DNA of 64,000 bases, taken from the NCBI GenBank assembly GCA_964564435.1, contig CAZMAT010000011.1, positions 16,150 to 80,149 of the forward strand, given 5' to 3'. The translations under genes were made by a program, and so were the position numbers. This stretch comes from Fermentibacter sp964564435 (lineage in GTDB: Bacteria > Fermentibacterota > Fermentibacteria > Fermentibacterales > Fermentibacteraceae). The notes under the pieces were generated by a model that was given only the letters and a program-made list of their open reading frames with translations, was not told where the DNA came from and searched no databases. Shown piece by piece: positions 27,829 through 34,821 of this stretch (position 1 is its first letter; every line of letters starts with the position of its first letter).

Positions 27829-28249
27829 CCCTCCCTGAACCGCCGATCCTTATCCAGGCGACCTTCTTCCGCTTCTTGATGAGCCTCTTGGGTATCAGAT
27901 AGCGGCAACCGTAGATCGAACCGAGGAGGAACCTGTTGAAGAAGAATCCGATGCCCGTGTCCAGGCCCGTGGAGGCCGTCGCGGTGATCCCGTCGAAGCG
28001 CATCCGCTTCGCAGCCGACAGCACCCTCAATCCGGATATCTGCGTCTCCATGGTGATGTCCGTGACGATCCCGTCGAATTCCCCGCCACGCCCGGCGAGA
28101 ACGGCAACGCCTTCGCCGGCGGATCTGACCCTCACCACTTCGGCACCCCTGGACTCGAGGTCCAGGGTGATGGCCGAGGCATACCTGTCGTTGTCGTCGA
28201 CGAGGAGCACCCTTTTGAGCGCAGGTGGTCTTCCGGGCCTTCCCAGCAC
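27812..28249 (-). CDS. Atypical stand-alone response regulator receiver
   Basis: A receiver-like protein of about 145 residues. KRVLLVDDNDRYASAITLDL gives the acidic pair and DGIVTDITMETQ the phospho-acceptor Asp. The usual Thr is in TATAST, but the conserved Lys and the following KPF motif are missing; a basic tail (PKRLIKKRKKVAW) takes their place. I chose GTG at 28249 because AGGAG lies eight bases upstream; an ATG at 28339 is in frame but lacks a ribosome site. The gene overlaps the following GGDEF-like gene by 17 bases, suggesting the receiver feeds into that ATPase/TPR protein. Confidence 0.72.
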   Translation of the reverse strand: MLGRPGRPPALKRVLLVDDNDRYASAITLDLESRGAEVVRVRSAGEGVAVLAGRGGEFDGIVTDITMETQISGLRVLSAAKRMRFDGITATASTGLDTGIGFFFNRFLLGSIYGCRYLIPKRLIKKRKKVAWIRIGGSGRDEDAR

Positions 28250-28415
28250 AGGTTCCGCTCCTGCGAGAGAGTTGCTCGGCCCGCCGCAGCCGCGTGCGGG
28301 CCATCGCCGTAATATGGACAAGCCGGAGTGAGGGGCCATGCCCGGAGGACACCCCGAACCTGGTGACGGGTTGACCCCGGGTCCCGTCATGGCCACTATT
28401 AACTCGGAGGTGGCC

Positions 28416-29159
28416 ATGTCCTCGAGGATATGTCCCGGTTGCGCCGGGCACATCGACGATTCCCCGGACGCCTGTCCTGACTGCGGCCCGGTCGGGCCAC
28501 GGCCGGGAGTAGAGCGCCCGGTTCCGGAAGTCCGGCCGTTCATCGCTCGAATCGTCCGTATCCTGCTCGAACCAGCGAAGCCTGCCGGGACCGCAGGTCT
28601 CTATGTCCGTGGAATCCTTCTGCTGATCCTTCTTGTGTGGGGCTGCAGCTTCGCGCTGGGGCCGGCCGAACTCCGGTACGCCTACGCGATGCGGTCCTTC
28701 ATGCACCTGGTCAACCTCCCCTTCCACGAAGCCGGGCACGTGCTCTTCGGCCTCGGGGGATCGCGCCTGCTCACATCGCTTGGCGGCAGCCTGATGCAGC
28801 TCCTGATCCCGCTGACATGTGCGGCGGTGCTGCTCCTGAAGACGAGGGATCCGTTCGGAGCCGCCGTCGCGCTGTGGTGGCTCGGAGAGAGCATGATCGA
28901 CCTCGCTCCCTACATCGCCGATGCACGGGCGCTTGCTCTTCCTCTGCTGGGAGGGAACACCGGCGCGACCGCCCCGTACGGCTTCCATGACTGGAACTTC
29001 ATCCTGTCGGAAACCGGCAATCTGGAGAAGGACCTGCTCTTCGCGCGGGCGGCCGACCTGACGGGAGCCGCACTCATGGCCGTCTCCATCGCATGGGGGG
29101 CGGCCGTGCTCCTTCGCTCCTCCGGATCGAGCCGTCCCAGATCCCCCCGGAATGCTTGA
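28416..29159 (+). CDS. Zinc-ribbon membrane protein with HEAGH metalloprotease-like motif
   Basis: The 247-residue product starts at ATG 28416 after GGAGG. Residues 6-25 form a zinc ribbon (CPGCAGHIDDSPDACPDCG). About four or five membrane helices follow, and residues 104-108 read HEAGH (LPFHEAGHVLFGLGG), the metal-binding motif of M50-type site-2 proteases. A second metal ligand cannot be assigned with certainty, so protease activity is plausible but unproven. The region upstream, 28250-28415, is the intergenic space with the divergent receiver gene. A longer frame from ATG 28338 exists but lacks a ribosome site. Confidence 0.7.
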   Translation: MSSRICPGCAGHIDDSPDACPDCGPVGPRPGVERPVPEVRPFIARIVRILLEPAKPAGTAGLYVRGILLLILLVWGCSFALGPAELRYAYAMRSFMHLVNLPFHEAGHVLFGLGGSRLLTSLGGSLMQLLIPLTCAAVLLLKTRDPFGAAVALWWLGESMIDLAPYIADARALALPLLGGNTGATAPYGFHDWNFILSETGNLEKDLLFARAADLTGAALMAVSIAWGAAVLLRSSGSSRPRSPRNA

Positions 29160-29182
29160 CCCTGCCGGTGAAGGCGCATAAC
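29156..29182 (+). promoter_or_regulatory. Candidate sigma-70-type promoter for the attenuator leader
   Basis: TTGACC at 29156-29161 matches the -35 consensus in 5 of 6 positions; CATAAC at 29177-29182 is a 4 of 6 match to -10 with a 15-base spacer. It overlaps the end of the zinc-ribbon gene and would start a leader of about 210 bases. Confidence 0.4.
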
Positions 29183-29227
29183 TTCGACCGATCCACTGGT
29201 GCATCCCCCATTCGAAGGAGGCCGCGG

Positions 29228-29254
29228 GTGAGACTCCTGTTCATCAAGGCATGA
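29228..29254 (+). CDS. Candidate leader peptide, 8 codons
   Basis: GTG AGA CTC CTG TTC ATC AAG GCA TGA encodes MRLLFIKA. It is preceded by a near-perfect ribosome site (GAAGGAGG, 29214-29221) with a six-base spacer. The stop codon is two bases before attenuator segment 2, so a terminating ribosome would mask that segment. The peptide is rich in Leu, Phe and Ile. Its translation is inferred only from the ribosome site and its position. Confidence 0.45.
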   Translation: MRLLFIKA

Positions 29255-29308
29255 ACGGCCTCCTCGATCCGCCTGCCGGGCGCAGGCGGGACCCCACCCC
29301 TGTAGAGG

Positions 29309-29331
29309 AGGCCCGGTCGTCCGGGCCTTTT
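29309..29331 (+). terminator. Attenuator terminator hairpin
   Basis: AGGCCCGG (29309-29316), loop TCGT, CCGGGCCT (29321-29328), then T-run to 29331. It lies 68 bases before the symporter start and could also serve as the terminator of the upstream zinc-ribbon gene. Confidence 0.7.
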
Positions 29332-29399
29332 CCCATTCTGTATCCGATCGACGGCGGACGTCCCGCAGTCGCAGGACCATACCCACCCAAGGAGCGCAG

Positions 29400-31004
29400 A
29401 TGACTACCGTTCCGTTCTGGACCGCAACCGTCCTCTACATCCTCGGCATGCTCCTGGTCGGGATCCTGACCCGCGTGAAGAGGCACATCCGCAGCAAGGC
29501 CGACCCCCTGTCGACCGTCGAGTACTGGCTCGCGAAGCGGGAGCTTCCGTCGTGGCGCCTGGCGATGTCCCTGACAGCCGGCTGGCTCATGCTTGGCTGG
29601 GTCGGATTCGGGATGTCCCAGGTCTATCTCTACGGGACCACGGGTTTGTGGATCCTTCCCGTCCCGTGGTTCATCCTGTGCTTCATCGTCATAGCGATGG
29701 TGCCCTTCGTGAGGAGGCTTCCCGCGGTGAGCCTTCCCCAGGCCATCCAGATGAGATACGGCCCGGGCGCCAGGACCCTGCTCGCAGTCCTCTCTGCAGG
29801 CGTGTTCCTGGCGTGGACCCAGGCCGAGCTCTTCATGGGCGGTACTCTCATAGCCCCCTTCCTGGGCATCCCGGCCTGGGCTTGCATGATCCTGCTCGCC
29901 GTCCCGATAGCCATCTACACCTACATGGGCGGCTTCAGGGCGATAGTGACGACCGACGTGCTGCAGTTCACCCTTGCCGCGGCATTCATGGTCATCCTGG
30001 CCGCGACCGCCGTGTCCGCAGCCTCCTCCGCCAGCGGCGGCGACATCATCGGGGCCCTGCGCCAGGCCGCACCGCCCTGGTCGGGGCAGGGCAACGCCCT
30101 GAACCCGTGGTTCCTGGGAGTGGCATTCCCCATCCTTCTCCTGATCGGCTACCTGCCGGGATGGCTGATCGAGCAGGATCTCATCCAGCGTGTCCAGGCC
30201 ATGAGGTCCACCAGGGAGGCGCGCAGGGGGGCGATCGTCGCCCTGTTCCTGATCACGACGTTCGTGCTCGTCCTGCCGAGCATCTCCGCGTTCTGCTCGC
30301 TCGTCGCCTTCCCGCCCGTCGACGGGGTCCCGTCCGATGCAGTAGGCGGCAGCGCACTCGGGATCATCCCGGCGCTCATCAAAACCATGCCGGTCGGGCT
30401 GGCCGTCTTCATGCTCGTGGGAATCGTGGCCTGCCAGATGTCCACGGTCGACACGTTCGCCCAGGTCACGGCGATGCCGGTGGCCTACGACCTCGTCGAG
30501 CCCTGCCAGGTCAGGCGCGGAGTCGGTCCCGACAGGAGGCTCTCGACCACCAGGGTGATCTCGGTGCTGTCCGTCCTCGCGGCGCTGGCCTGCGCCCTGA
30601 TCAGCACCTCCCTCGGCGACGTCTACTACATCTCCTCGGGAGTGCTCTCGGCGTGCATCGCGGTACCGGCATTCTTCATCTTCTGGAGGAGGACCACCCT
30701 CCCCGCGGTCTTCACCGCCGCCGTGGCGGGCCTCGTCGGCACAGTCGGGATGTACTGGTACGAGTACAAGTACCTGCAGTTCGCAGACCCGGCCCTGCCG
30801 CACTACTACACCGACGTGCTGCCGGCATGGCTGGCCGGGGCGTACGGCTACATCTACGTGGCTACCGGAGTGATCATTTCAGTGATACTCATCGTCCTGG
30901 TGAGCCTCCTGACGAGGAGGCCCCCGCAGGAGAGGCTCGATGCCGTGAGTGCGGGGCCTGTCGACGACTTCAGCGAGTTCGTGAAGGGATCGACGGGGGA
31001 ATGA
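29400..31004 (+). CDS. Sodium:solute symporter (SSS family)
   Basis: A 534-residue protein with about 13 membrane helices. It has the SSS-family layout: the early segment VEYWLAKRELPSWRLAMSLT, the helix-3 region WILPVPWFILCFIVIAMVP and the conserved LPQAIQMRYGPGARTLL. The substrate cannot be deduced; SSS members carry sugars, amino acids, carboxylates or vitamins with Na+. The ATG at 29400 has AAGGAG in front. The next gene, a double-cubane-type reductase, lies 51 bases downstream, and the pair is probably controlled by the attenuator in the leader. A 7-bp hairpin at 31020-31037 lies between the two genes. Confidence 0.9.
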   Translation: MTTVPFWTATVLYILGMLLVGILTRVKRHIRSKADPLSTVEYWLAKRELPSWRLAMSLTAGWLMLGWVGFGMSQVYLYGTTGLWILPVPWFILCFIVIAMVPFVRRLPAVSLPQAIQMRYGPGARTLLAVLSAGVFLAWTQAELFMGGTLIAPFLGIPAWACMILLAVPIAIYTYMGGFRAIVTTDVLQFTLAAAFMVILAATAVSAASSASGGDIIGALRQAAPPWSGQGNALNPWFLGVAFPILLLIGYLPGWLIEQDLIQRVQAMRSTREARRGAIVALFLITTFVLVLPSISAFCSLVAFPPVDGVPSDAVGGSALGIIPALIKTMPVGLAVFMLVGIVACQMSTVDTFAQVTAMPVAYDLVEPCQVRRGVGPDRRLSTTRVISVLSVLAALACALISTSLGDVYYISSGVLSACIAVPAFFIFWRRTTLPAVFTAAVAGLVGTVGMYWYEYKYLQFADPALPHYYTDVLPAWLAGAYGYIYVATGVIISVILIVLVSLLTRRPPQERLDAVSAGPVDDFSEFVKGSTGE

Positions 31005-31055
31005 GCGCCGTCACTCGATCGGAGGGCCTTCCCTCCGGCACCGGAAGGAGAAGCG

Positions 31056-32333
31056 ATGCAGGAGACTGCTGCTGACTTCAGGCAGTTATGGTCCGAGATC
31101 GGCGTGGACCTCGAACTCCACGACCAGCTCCTGGCGAGCCTCGACAGGGTCTTCACGCACACCCACCTGTGGCAGGAGAACCGCCCGGCATCCATGTCCC
31201 TGTTCGACAAGGCCTTCCACGACAGCCATGCCGGCCGCGTCGCGGAGATCGCGTCGTACCGGAGGAACGGCGGGAAGTCGATCGGGACTTTCTGCATCTA
31301 CGTCCCCGACGAGATCGCCCTGGCCGCCGGAGTGCTGCCCATGCCGCTCTGCGGCGGATCAGGCTGGGCCGTGGATCATGCCGACCGGATGTTCCCCAGG
31401 GACATCTGCCCGCTCATCCGGTCCACCTTCGGCATGTCCTTCAGCGGCACCTGCCCTTACAAGAAACTCAAGGAATACGCCGTGGGGGAGACCACCTGCG
31501 ACGCCAAGAAGAAGGCCTGGGACCTGGTCGGCTTCCCCTCGCTCGAGGTCCCGCAGAAGAAGAACCAGATCGACAGGGATCTGTGGCTGTCGGAAGTGGA
31601 GCGCTTCCGCGGGGAGATGGAGAAACTGTCCGGAAGGACGATAACGGCCGAGGCGCTGGCTGCCTCGATCCGCCTGGTGAACGACAAGAGGAGGCTGCTT
31701 TCGAGGATCAACGGGTTCAGGATGCTGGACGAACCGCCGATAAGCGGCCTCGACGCCCTGCTGGTCTCGCAGTCTGCTCTCAACATGGACGTGACGGCCT
31801 TCAACGCGGCTGCCGGGACACTGGTCTCGGAGCTGGAGGAGCGCGCAGCCGGGGGGGTCAGCGCCTATCCGTCCCCCGGACCCAGGGTCCTGTTCGCCGG
31901 GAGCCCCTCCCCGATGGGATTCGCGAAGACGCATTTCGTCGTGGAGTCAGCCGGTCTTAGGATAGTCGCCGACGAATCGTGCACCGGGATGCGGTACTTC
32001 AGGGATCTCGTCGACGAAGGCGCCTCGACTCTCGGAGACATGATCTCGGCCATCGCCGACAGGTACTTCTCGATAGACTGCGCCTGCTTCTCTCCGAACC
32101 GGGAGAGGATGGAGAACGTCGGCAGGCTGGTGGGCGAGTACCGCGTACAGGGTGTCGTCCACAGCATCCTCCAGTACTGCCACGGATACGACATCGAGGC
32201 CAGGGCGCTCGACAAGGCCCTGGCCGGGATGCCCACGCTCAAGATAGTCGCCGACTACGGCGAGCAGGACGAGGAGCAGATCAGGGTCAGGGTCGAGGCC
32301 TTCAGGGAGGTCCTGGCCGGAAGAGCAGTCTAG
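31056..32333 (+). CDS. Double-cubane-cluster-type reductase (2-hydroxyacyl-CoA dehydratase D family)
   Basis: The 425-residue protein belongs to the BadD/HgdB family. Its motifs fit best the stand-alone double-cubane-cluster (YjiM-like) branch: PRDICPLIRSTFG, GTCPYKKLKEYAVGETTCDA, ADESCTGMRYF, SIDCACFSPNRERM and ILQYCHGYDIEA, each with cysteines at places expected for iron-sulfur ligation. Family members carry out difficult ATP-dependent reductions after activation by an HgdC-type ATPase. No activator or second dehydratase subunit is encoded nearby, which again favours the double-cubane type over a true 2-hydroxyacyl-CoA dehydratase. Its substrate may be related to the solute carried by the adjacent symporter. 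Confidence 0.85.
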   Translation: MQETAADFRQLWSEIGVDLELHDQLLASLDRVFTHTHLWQENRPASMSLFDKAFHDSHAGRVAEIASYRRNGGKSIGTFCIYVPDEIALAAGVLPMPLCGGSGWAVDHADRMFPRDICPLIRSTFGMSFSGTCPYKKLKEYAVGETTCDAKKKAWDLVGFPSLEVPQKKNQIDRDLWLSEVERFRGEMEKLSGRTITAEALAASIRLVNDKRRLLSRINGFRMLDEPPISGLDALLVSQSALNMDVTAFNAAAGTLVSELEERAAGGVSAYPSPGPRVLFAGSPSPMGFAKTHFVVESAGLRIVADESCTGMRYFRDLVDEGASTLGDMISAIADRYFSIDCACFSPNRERMENVGRLVGEYRVQGVVHSILQYCHGYDIEARALDKALAGMPTLKIVADYGEQDEEQIRVRVEAFREVLAGRAV

Positions 32334-32342
32334 GAGGCGCTT

Positions 32343-32388
32343 CCCCGGGATGCGGCCCGTGCTCTCGAGCCCGGGTTGCATCCCGGGG
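32343..32388 (+). terminator. Long hairpin after the reductase gene
   Basis: An 11-bp perfect stem (32343-32353 with 32378-32388) encloses a 24-base GC-rich loop. There is no T-run, so it is a weak terminator candidate, or an RNA-stabilising structure. Confidence 0.35.
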
Positions 32389-32453
32389 GTGCATTCGGCA
32401 GAATCCGGTCGGATTTCCGTTCATGACGCACCGGTTCGATCGGAGGAGGCTGC

Positions 32454-33950
32454 ATGGGAAGGCTCGCGAACCTCGCGCTCATGCTCCTGGCTGCTGCCGC
32501 GGCTCCGGGCGCGACCCTCGCACAGACCGAGTGGACCGGTTGCGGCGTCGTCGGTCCGGCCAGGGATTTCGGCTCCGGGTTCACATCCGCTGAAGGCGTC
32601 GACTGGCTGGGAGCGCCCGGGGTCCTTACCCTCGACAGGGATCCCCTTGTCCACGGCGTGGACATTGTTGCAGGCGGCATCTCCTCCCTGGTGGCGGCCG
32701 ACATGGACGGGGACGGCGACTGCGACATCGCCGCGTGCGCCTTCCGGGGACGGATCGTCCTCTACGAGAACACCGGAGGCGGCCTGACCTTCGTCGTCCA
32801 TCCCCTCTTCACCCCCGGGGCCTTCGGCCCCGAGCGGATCGTCGCCTCCGACATCGACCGCGACGGCGACATGGACATCGCCGGCACTTCCCGGGGAGAC
32901 GGCACGCTCGCCTGGTGGGAGAACGCAGGGGGTCTGCCGTGGATCAGGCACGATCTCGATCCTGGGGCGGGCACGCCCTTCCCTCTCGACGCGGGTGACA
33001 TCGACGGGGACGGCTCGGACGAGATCCTCGCAGGCCTCGAGATGCCCGGGCGCCTGGTGATTATGGACCGTGATCCCGCAGATGCTGGATGGACAGCCAC
33101 CGAGATCGACGGAGACCTGCCCTCGCCGCAGTGGGTGGAGATCCTGCCGGATGGGGGGCTGCTCGCCTCGTCCTTCTCGGATTCCACGATCTACCTCTAC
33201 TCGCGTGAGGGCGGCGGATGGGACCGCTCTACCATCGCCGAGGCCCGCGGACCTCTCTGCGCGATCCCGGCCGACGTGGACGGAGACGGCGGACAGGATC
33301 TGGTCTACTGCTCCGCCTGGGACGACACCGTATCCTGGAAGCTCCTGGCTGCGGGTGGCGTCTCGAACGTGATCTCCACCCTGACGATAGCCCCCGGCGG
33401 GCTCGCCGCGGCCGACGTCGACGGCGACGGGGACACCGATGTGATAGTTACTTCCGAGGCTTCGGGGGAGGTCGCCTGGTTCGCGAACTGCGGGGATGGA
33501 AGCCGCTTCGCCCCGCACTATGCCGCGCAGATCGCGGGCTGTTCCTGCGTATCGGCCGGCGACCTGGACGGCGACGGCCTGCCTGATGCCGCAGCGGGTT
33601 CGATCGACGACGGGTCGCTGATCTGGGCGACCCTGGGCGAGTACGGGGAAACAGGGAGCCTCACCTCGTCGATCGTCCATCTCGGCCCCGATCCCGCATT
33701 CGCCAGCCTGTCATGCGAGGGGGACACCCCGCCCGGGACCTCGGTCCGGCTCTCGGTCAGGATTTCCGCGGACAGGACGCGGATGGGCTCGTGGACGGAG
33801 GTCTCCGGCAGGGATGCGGACATCTCGCATCTCCTCTCCGACGACGCCGTCTTCCTGCAGTACAGGGTCGAACTCGCATCGACGGACAGGAGCTCGACTC
33901 CCAGGGTCGAGTCTGTGACGCTCCTGACCGGGTCCGCGTTTCCCCTCTAG
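32454..33950 (+). CDS. Secreted FG-GAP/VCBS beta-propeller protein
   Basis: A 498-residue preprotein with a signal peptide (RLANLALMLLAAAAAPGATLAQ). It has at least five FG-GAP/VCBS repeats, each with a calcium-binding DxDxDGDxD loop: AADMDGDGDCDIAA, ASDIDRDGDMDIAG, AGDIDGDGSDEILA, AADVDGDGDTDVIV and AGDLDGDGLPDAAA. These repeats form a seven-bladed propeller in known structures. No enzymatic domain is visible, and no sorting domain is obvious at the end; the last 90 residues look like a beta-sandwich. Probably a surface or extracellular binding protein. It has its own GGAGG ribosome site and appears monocistronic. Confidence 0.83.
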   Translation: MGRLANLALMLLAAAAAPGATLAQTEWTGCGVVGPARDFGSGFTSAEGVDWLGAPGVLTLDRDPLVHGVDIVAGGISSLVAADMDGDGDCDIAACAFRGRIVLYENTGGGLTFVVHPLFTPGAFGPERIVASDIDRDGDMDIAGTSRGDGTLAWWENAGGLPWIRHDLDPGAGTPFPLDAGDIDGDGSDEILAGLEMPGRLVIMDRDPADAGWTATEIDGDLPSPQWVEILPDGGLLASSFSDSTIYLYSREGGGWDRSTIAEARGPLCAIPADVDGDGGQDLVYCSAWDDTVSWKLLAAGGVSNVISTLTIAPGGLAAADVDGDGDTDVIVTSEASGEVAWFANCGDGSRFAPHYAAQIAGCSCVSAGDLDGDGLPDAAAGSIDDGSLIWATLGEYGETGSLTSSIVHLGPDPAFASLSCEGDTPPGTSVRLSVRISADRTRMGSWTEVSGRDADISHLLSDDAVFLQYRVELASTDRSSTPRVESVTLLTGSAFPL

Positions 33951-33978
33951 ACGGTCCCGGCCCGACGCTCTCGGCCGC

Positions 33979-34797
33979 TCAGGGTTTTTCGGCCTTCAGG
34001 CTGAAGAGGAGCGGGATTCCGGAAAGGGACCCTGGGAGCCTCCACATGCCGTCCTCACCGCACACCATGGCGGGCAGCGCCTTCCAGTGGATGAAGTCGA
34101 ACTCGTGCAGGAAGCGGATTGAGAGGCCAGCGTCGATGAGCGCACCTGTGATGCGCGACAGCGGCCACTGGAACTCGAGGGTGGGATTCTTCGTGATGTA
34201 GTTTTCATCGGCGTAGTCGGGGAAGTCGGCCGGCCACTCGACGGGACCGGAGGGGAAGTAGGCGTTCCTGACGTTCAGGCCGTCGGCCTCGTCGTCGAAG
34301 ACGTTCATGAACGGGTGGGACTCCATGATGTAGAAGGTCCCGCCCGGCGCGAGGTATCGCGCCACCAGCCGGCCCCACATCTCGATGTCCGAGATCCAGC
34401 AGAGAACACCGATCGACGTGTAGACGATGTCGAAGGTCTCGTCGAGTAGGTCGGGCAGGTCGAACAGGGGGGACTCGATGAACCTTGCCGGCAGACCGGT
34501 GCGCACCGACAGGTCGCGCGCGATCTCGAGCGACTTCCCCGAGAAGTCCACTCCGGTGACGGTGGCGCCGAGCCGCGCGAGTGCCAGGGTGTCGGTGCCG
34601 ATGTGGCACTGGAGATGCAGCAGGCGCTTTCCGCGGATGTCGCCGAGTTCGGCGACCTGGACCTGATCGAGGCGATGCCCCCCGGAGAGGAGGGCGGAGG
34701 TGTCGTAGGCCCGCCCGTGTACTGGGGCCACCTCGTCCCAGTGCCTGAGGTTCACCCGCTCTGCTTCGAAGTCCCTCGACACGGCTCCCCCTTCCAT
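33979..34797 (-). CDS. Class I SAM-dependent methyltransferase
   Basis: A 272-residue protein with a Rossmann methyltransferase fold: motif I is LLHLQCHIGTDTLALARLGA, then GVDFSGKSLEIAR, and DIVYTSIGVLCWI near motif IV. The first glycines of motif I are replaced by QCHIGTD, a variant common in one branch of these enzymes. The C-terminal part (YITKNPTLEFQWPLSRITGA) probably shapes the substrate pocket, but the substrate is unknown. The ATG at 34797 lacks a ribosome site; a GTG at 34782 has GGAAGGGGGAG just upstream and may be the real start. It lies 24 bases downstream of fusA and may be co-transcribed. Confidence 0.85.
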   Translation of the reverse strand: MEGGAVSRDFEAERVNLRHWDEVAPVHGRAYDTSALLSGGHRLDQVQVAELGDIRGKRLLHLQCHIGTDTLALARLGATVTGVDFSGKSLEIARDLSVRTGLPARFIESPLFDLPDLLDETFDIVYTSIGVLCWISDIEMWGRLVARYLAPGGTFYIMESHPFMNVFDDEADGLNVRNAYFPSGPVEWPADFPDYADENYITKNPTLEFQWPLSRITGALIDAGLSIRFLHEFDFIHWKALPAMVCGEDGMWRLPGSLSGIPLLFSLKAEKP

Positions 34798-34821
34798 TCC
34801 CGGCGCGGGCGCGCTCCGGCA

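Larger units (their letters stand above)
29216..29331 (+). promoter_or_regulatory. Four-segment transcription attenuator upstream of the symporter gene
   Basis: Four short segments can pair in two mutually exclusive ways. Segment 1 (29216-29224, which includes the ribosome site of a tiny ORF) is complementary to segment 2 (29256-29264) over 9 bp. Segment 2 (29257-29265) is also complementary to segment 3 (29305-29313) over 9 bp. Segment 3 (29309-29316) pairs with segment 4 (29321-29328) to form an 8-bp terminator stem with a TCGT loop and a TTTT tail. A further 8-bp hairpin (29269-29276 with 29282-29289) fills the loop between 2 and 3. This is the layout of ribosome-mediated attenuators such as trp or his. 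The pairings are read directly; the regulatory role is inferred. Confidence 0.6.
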
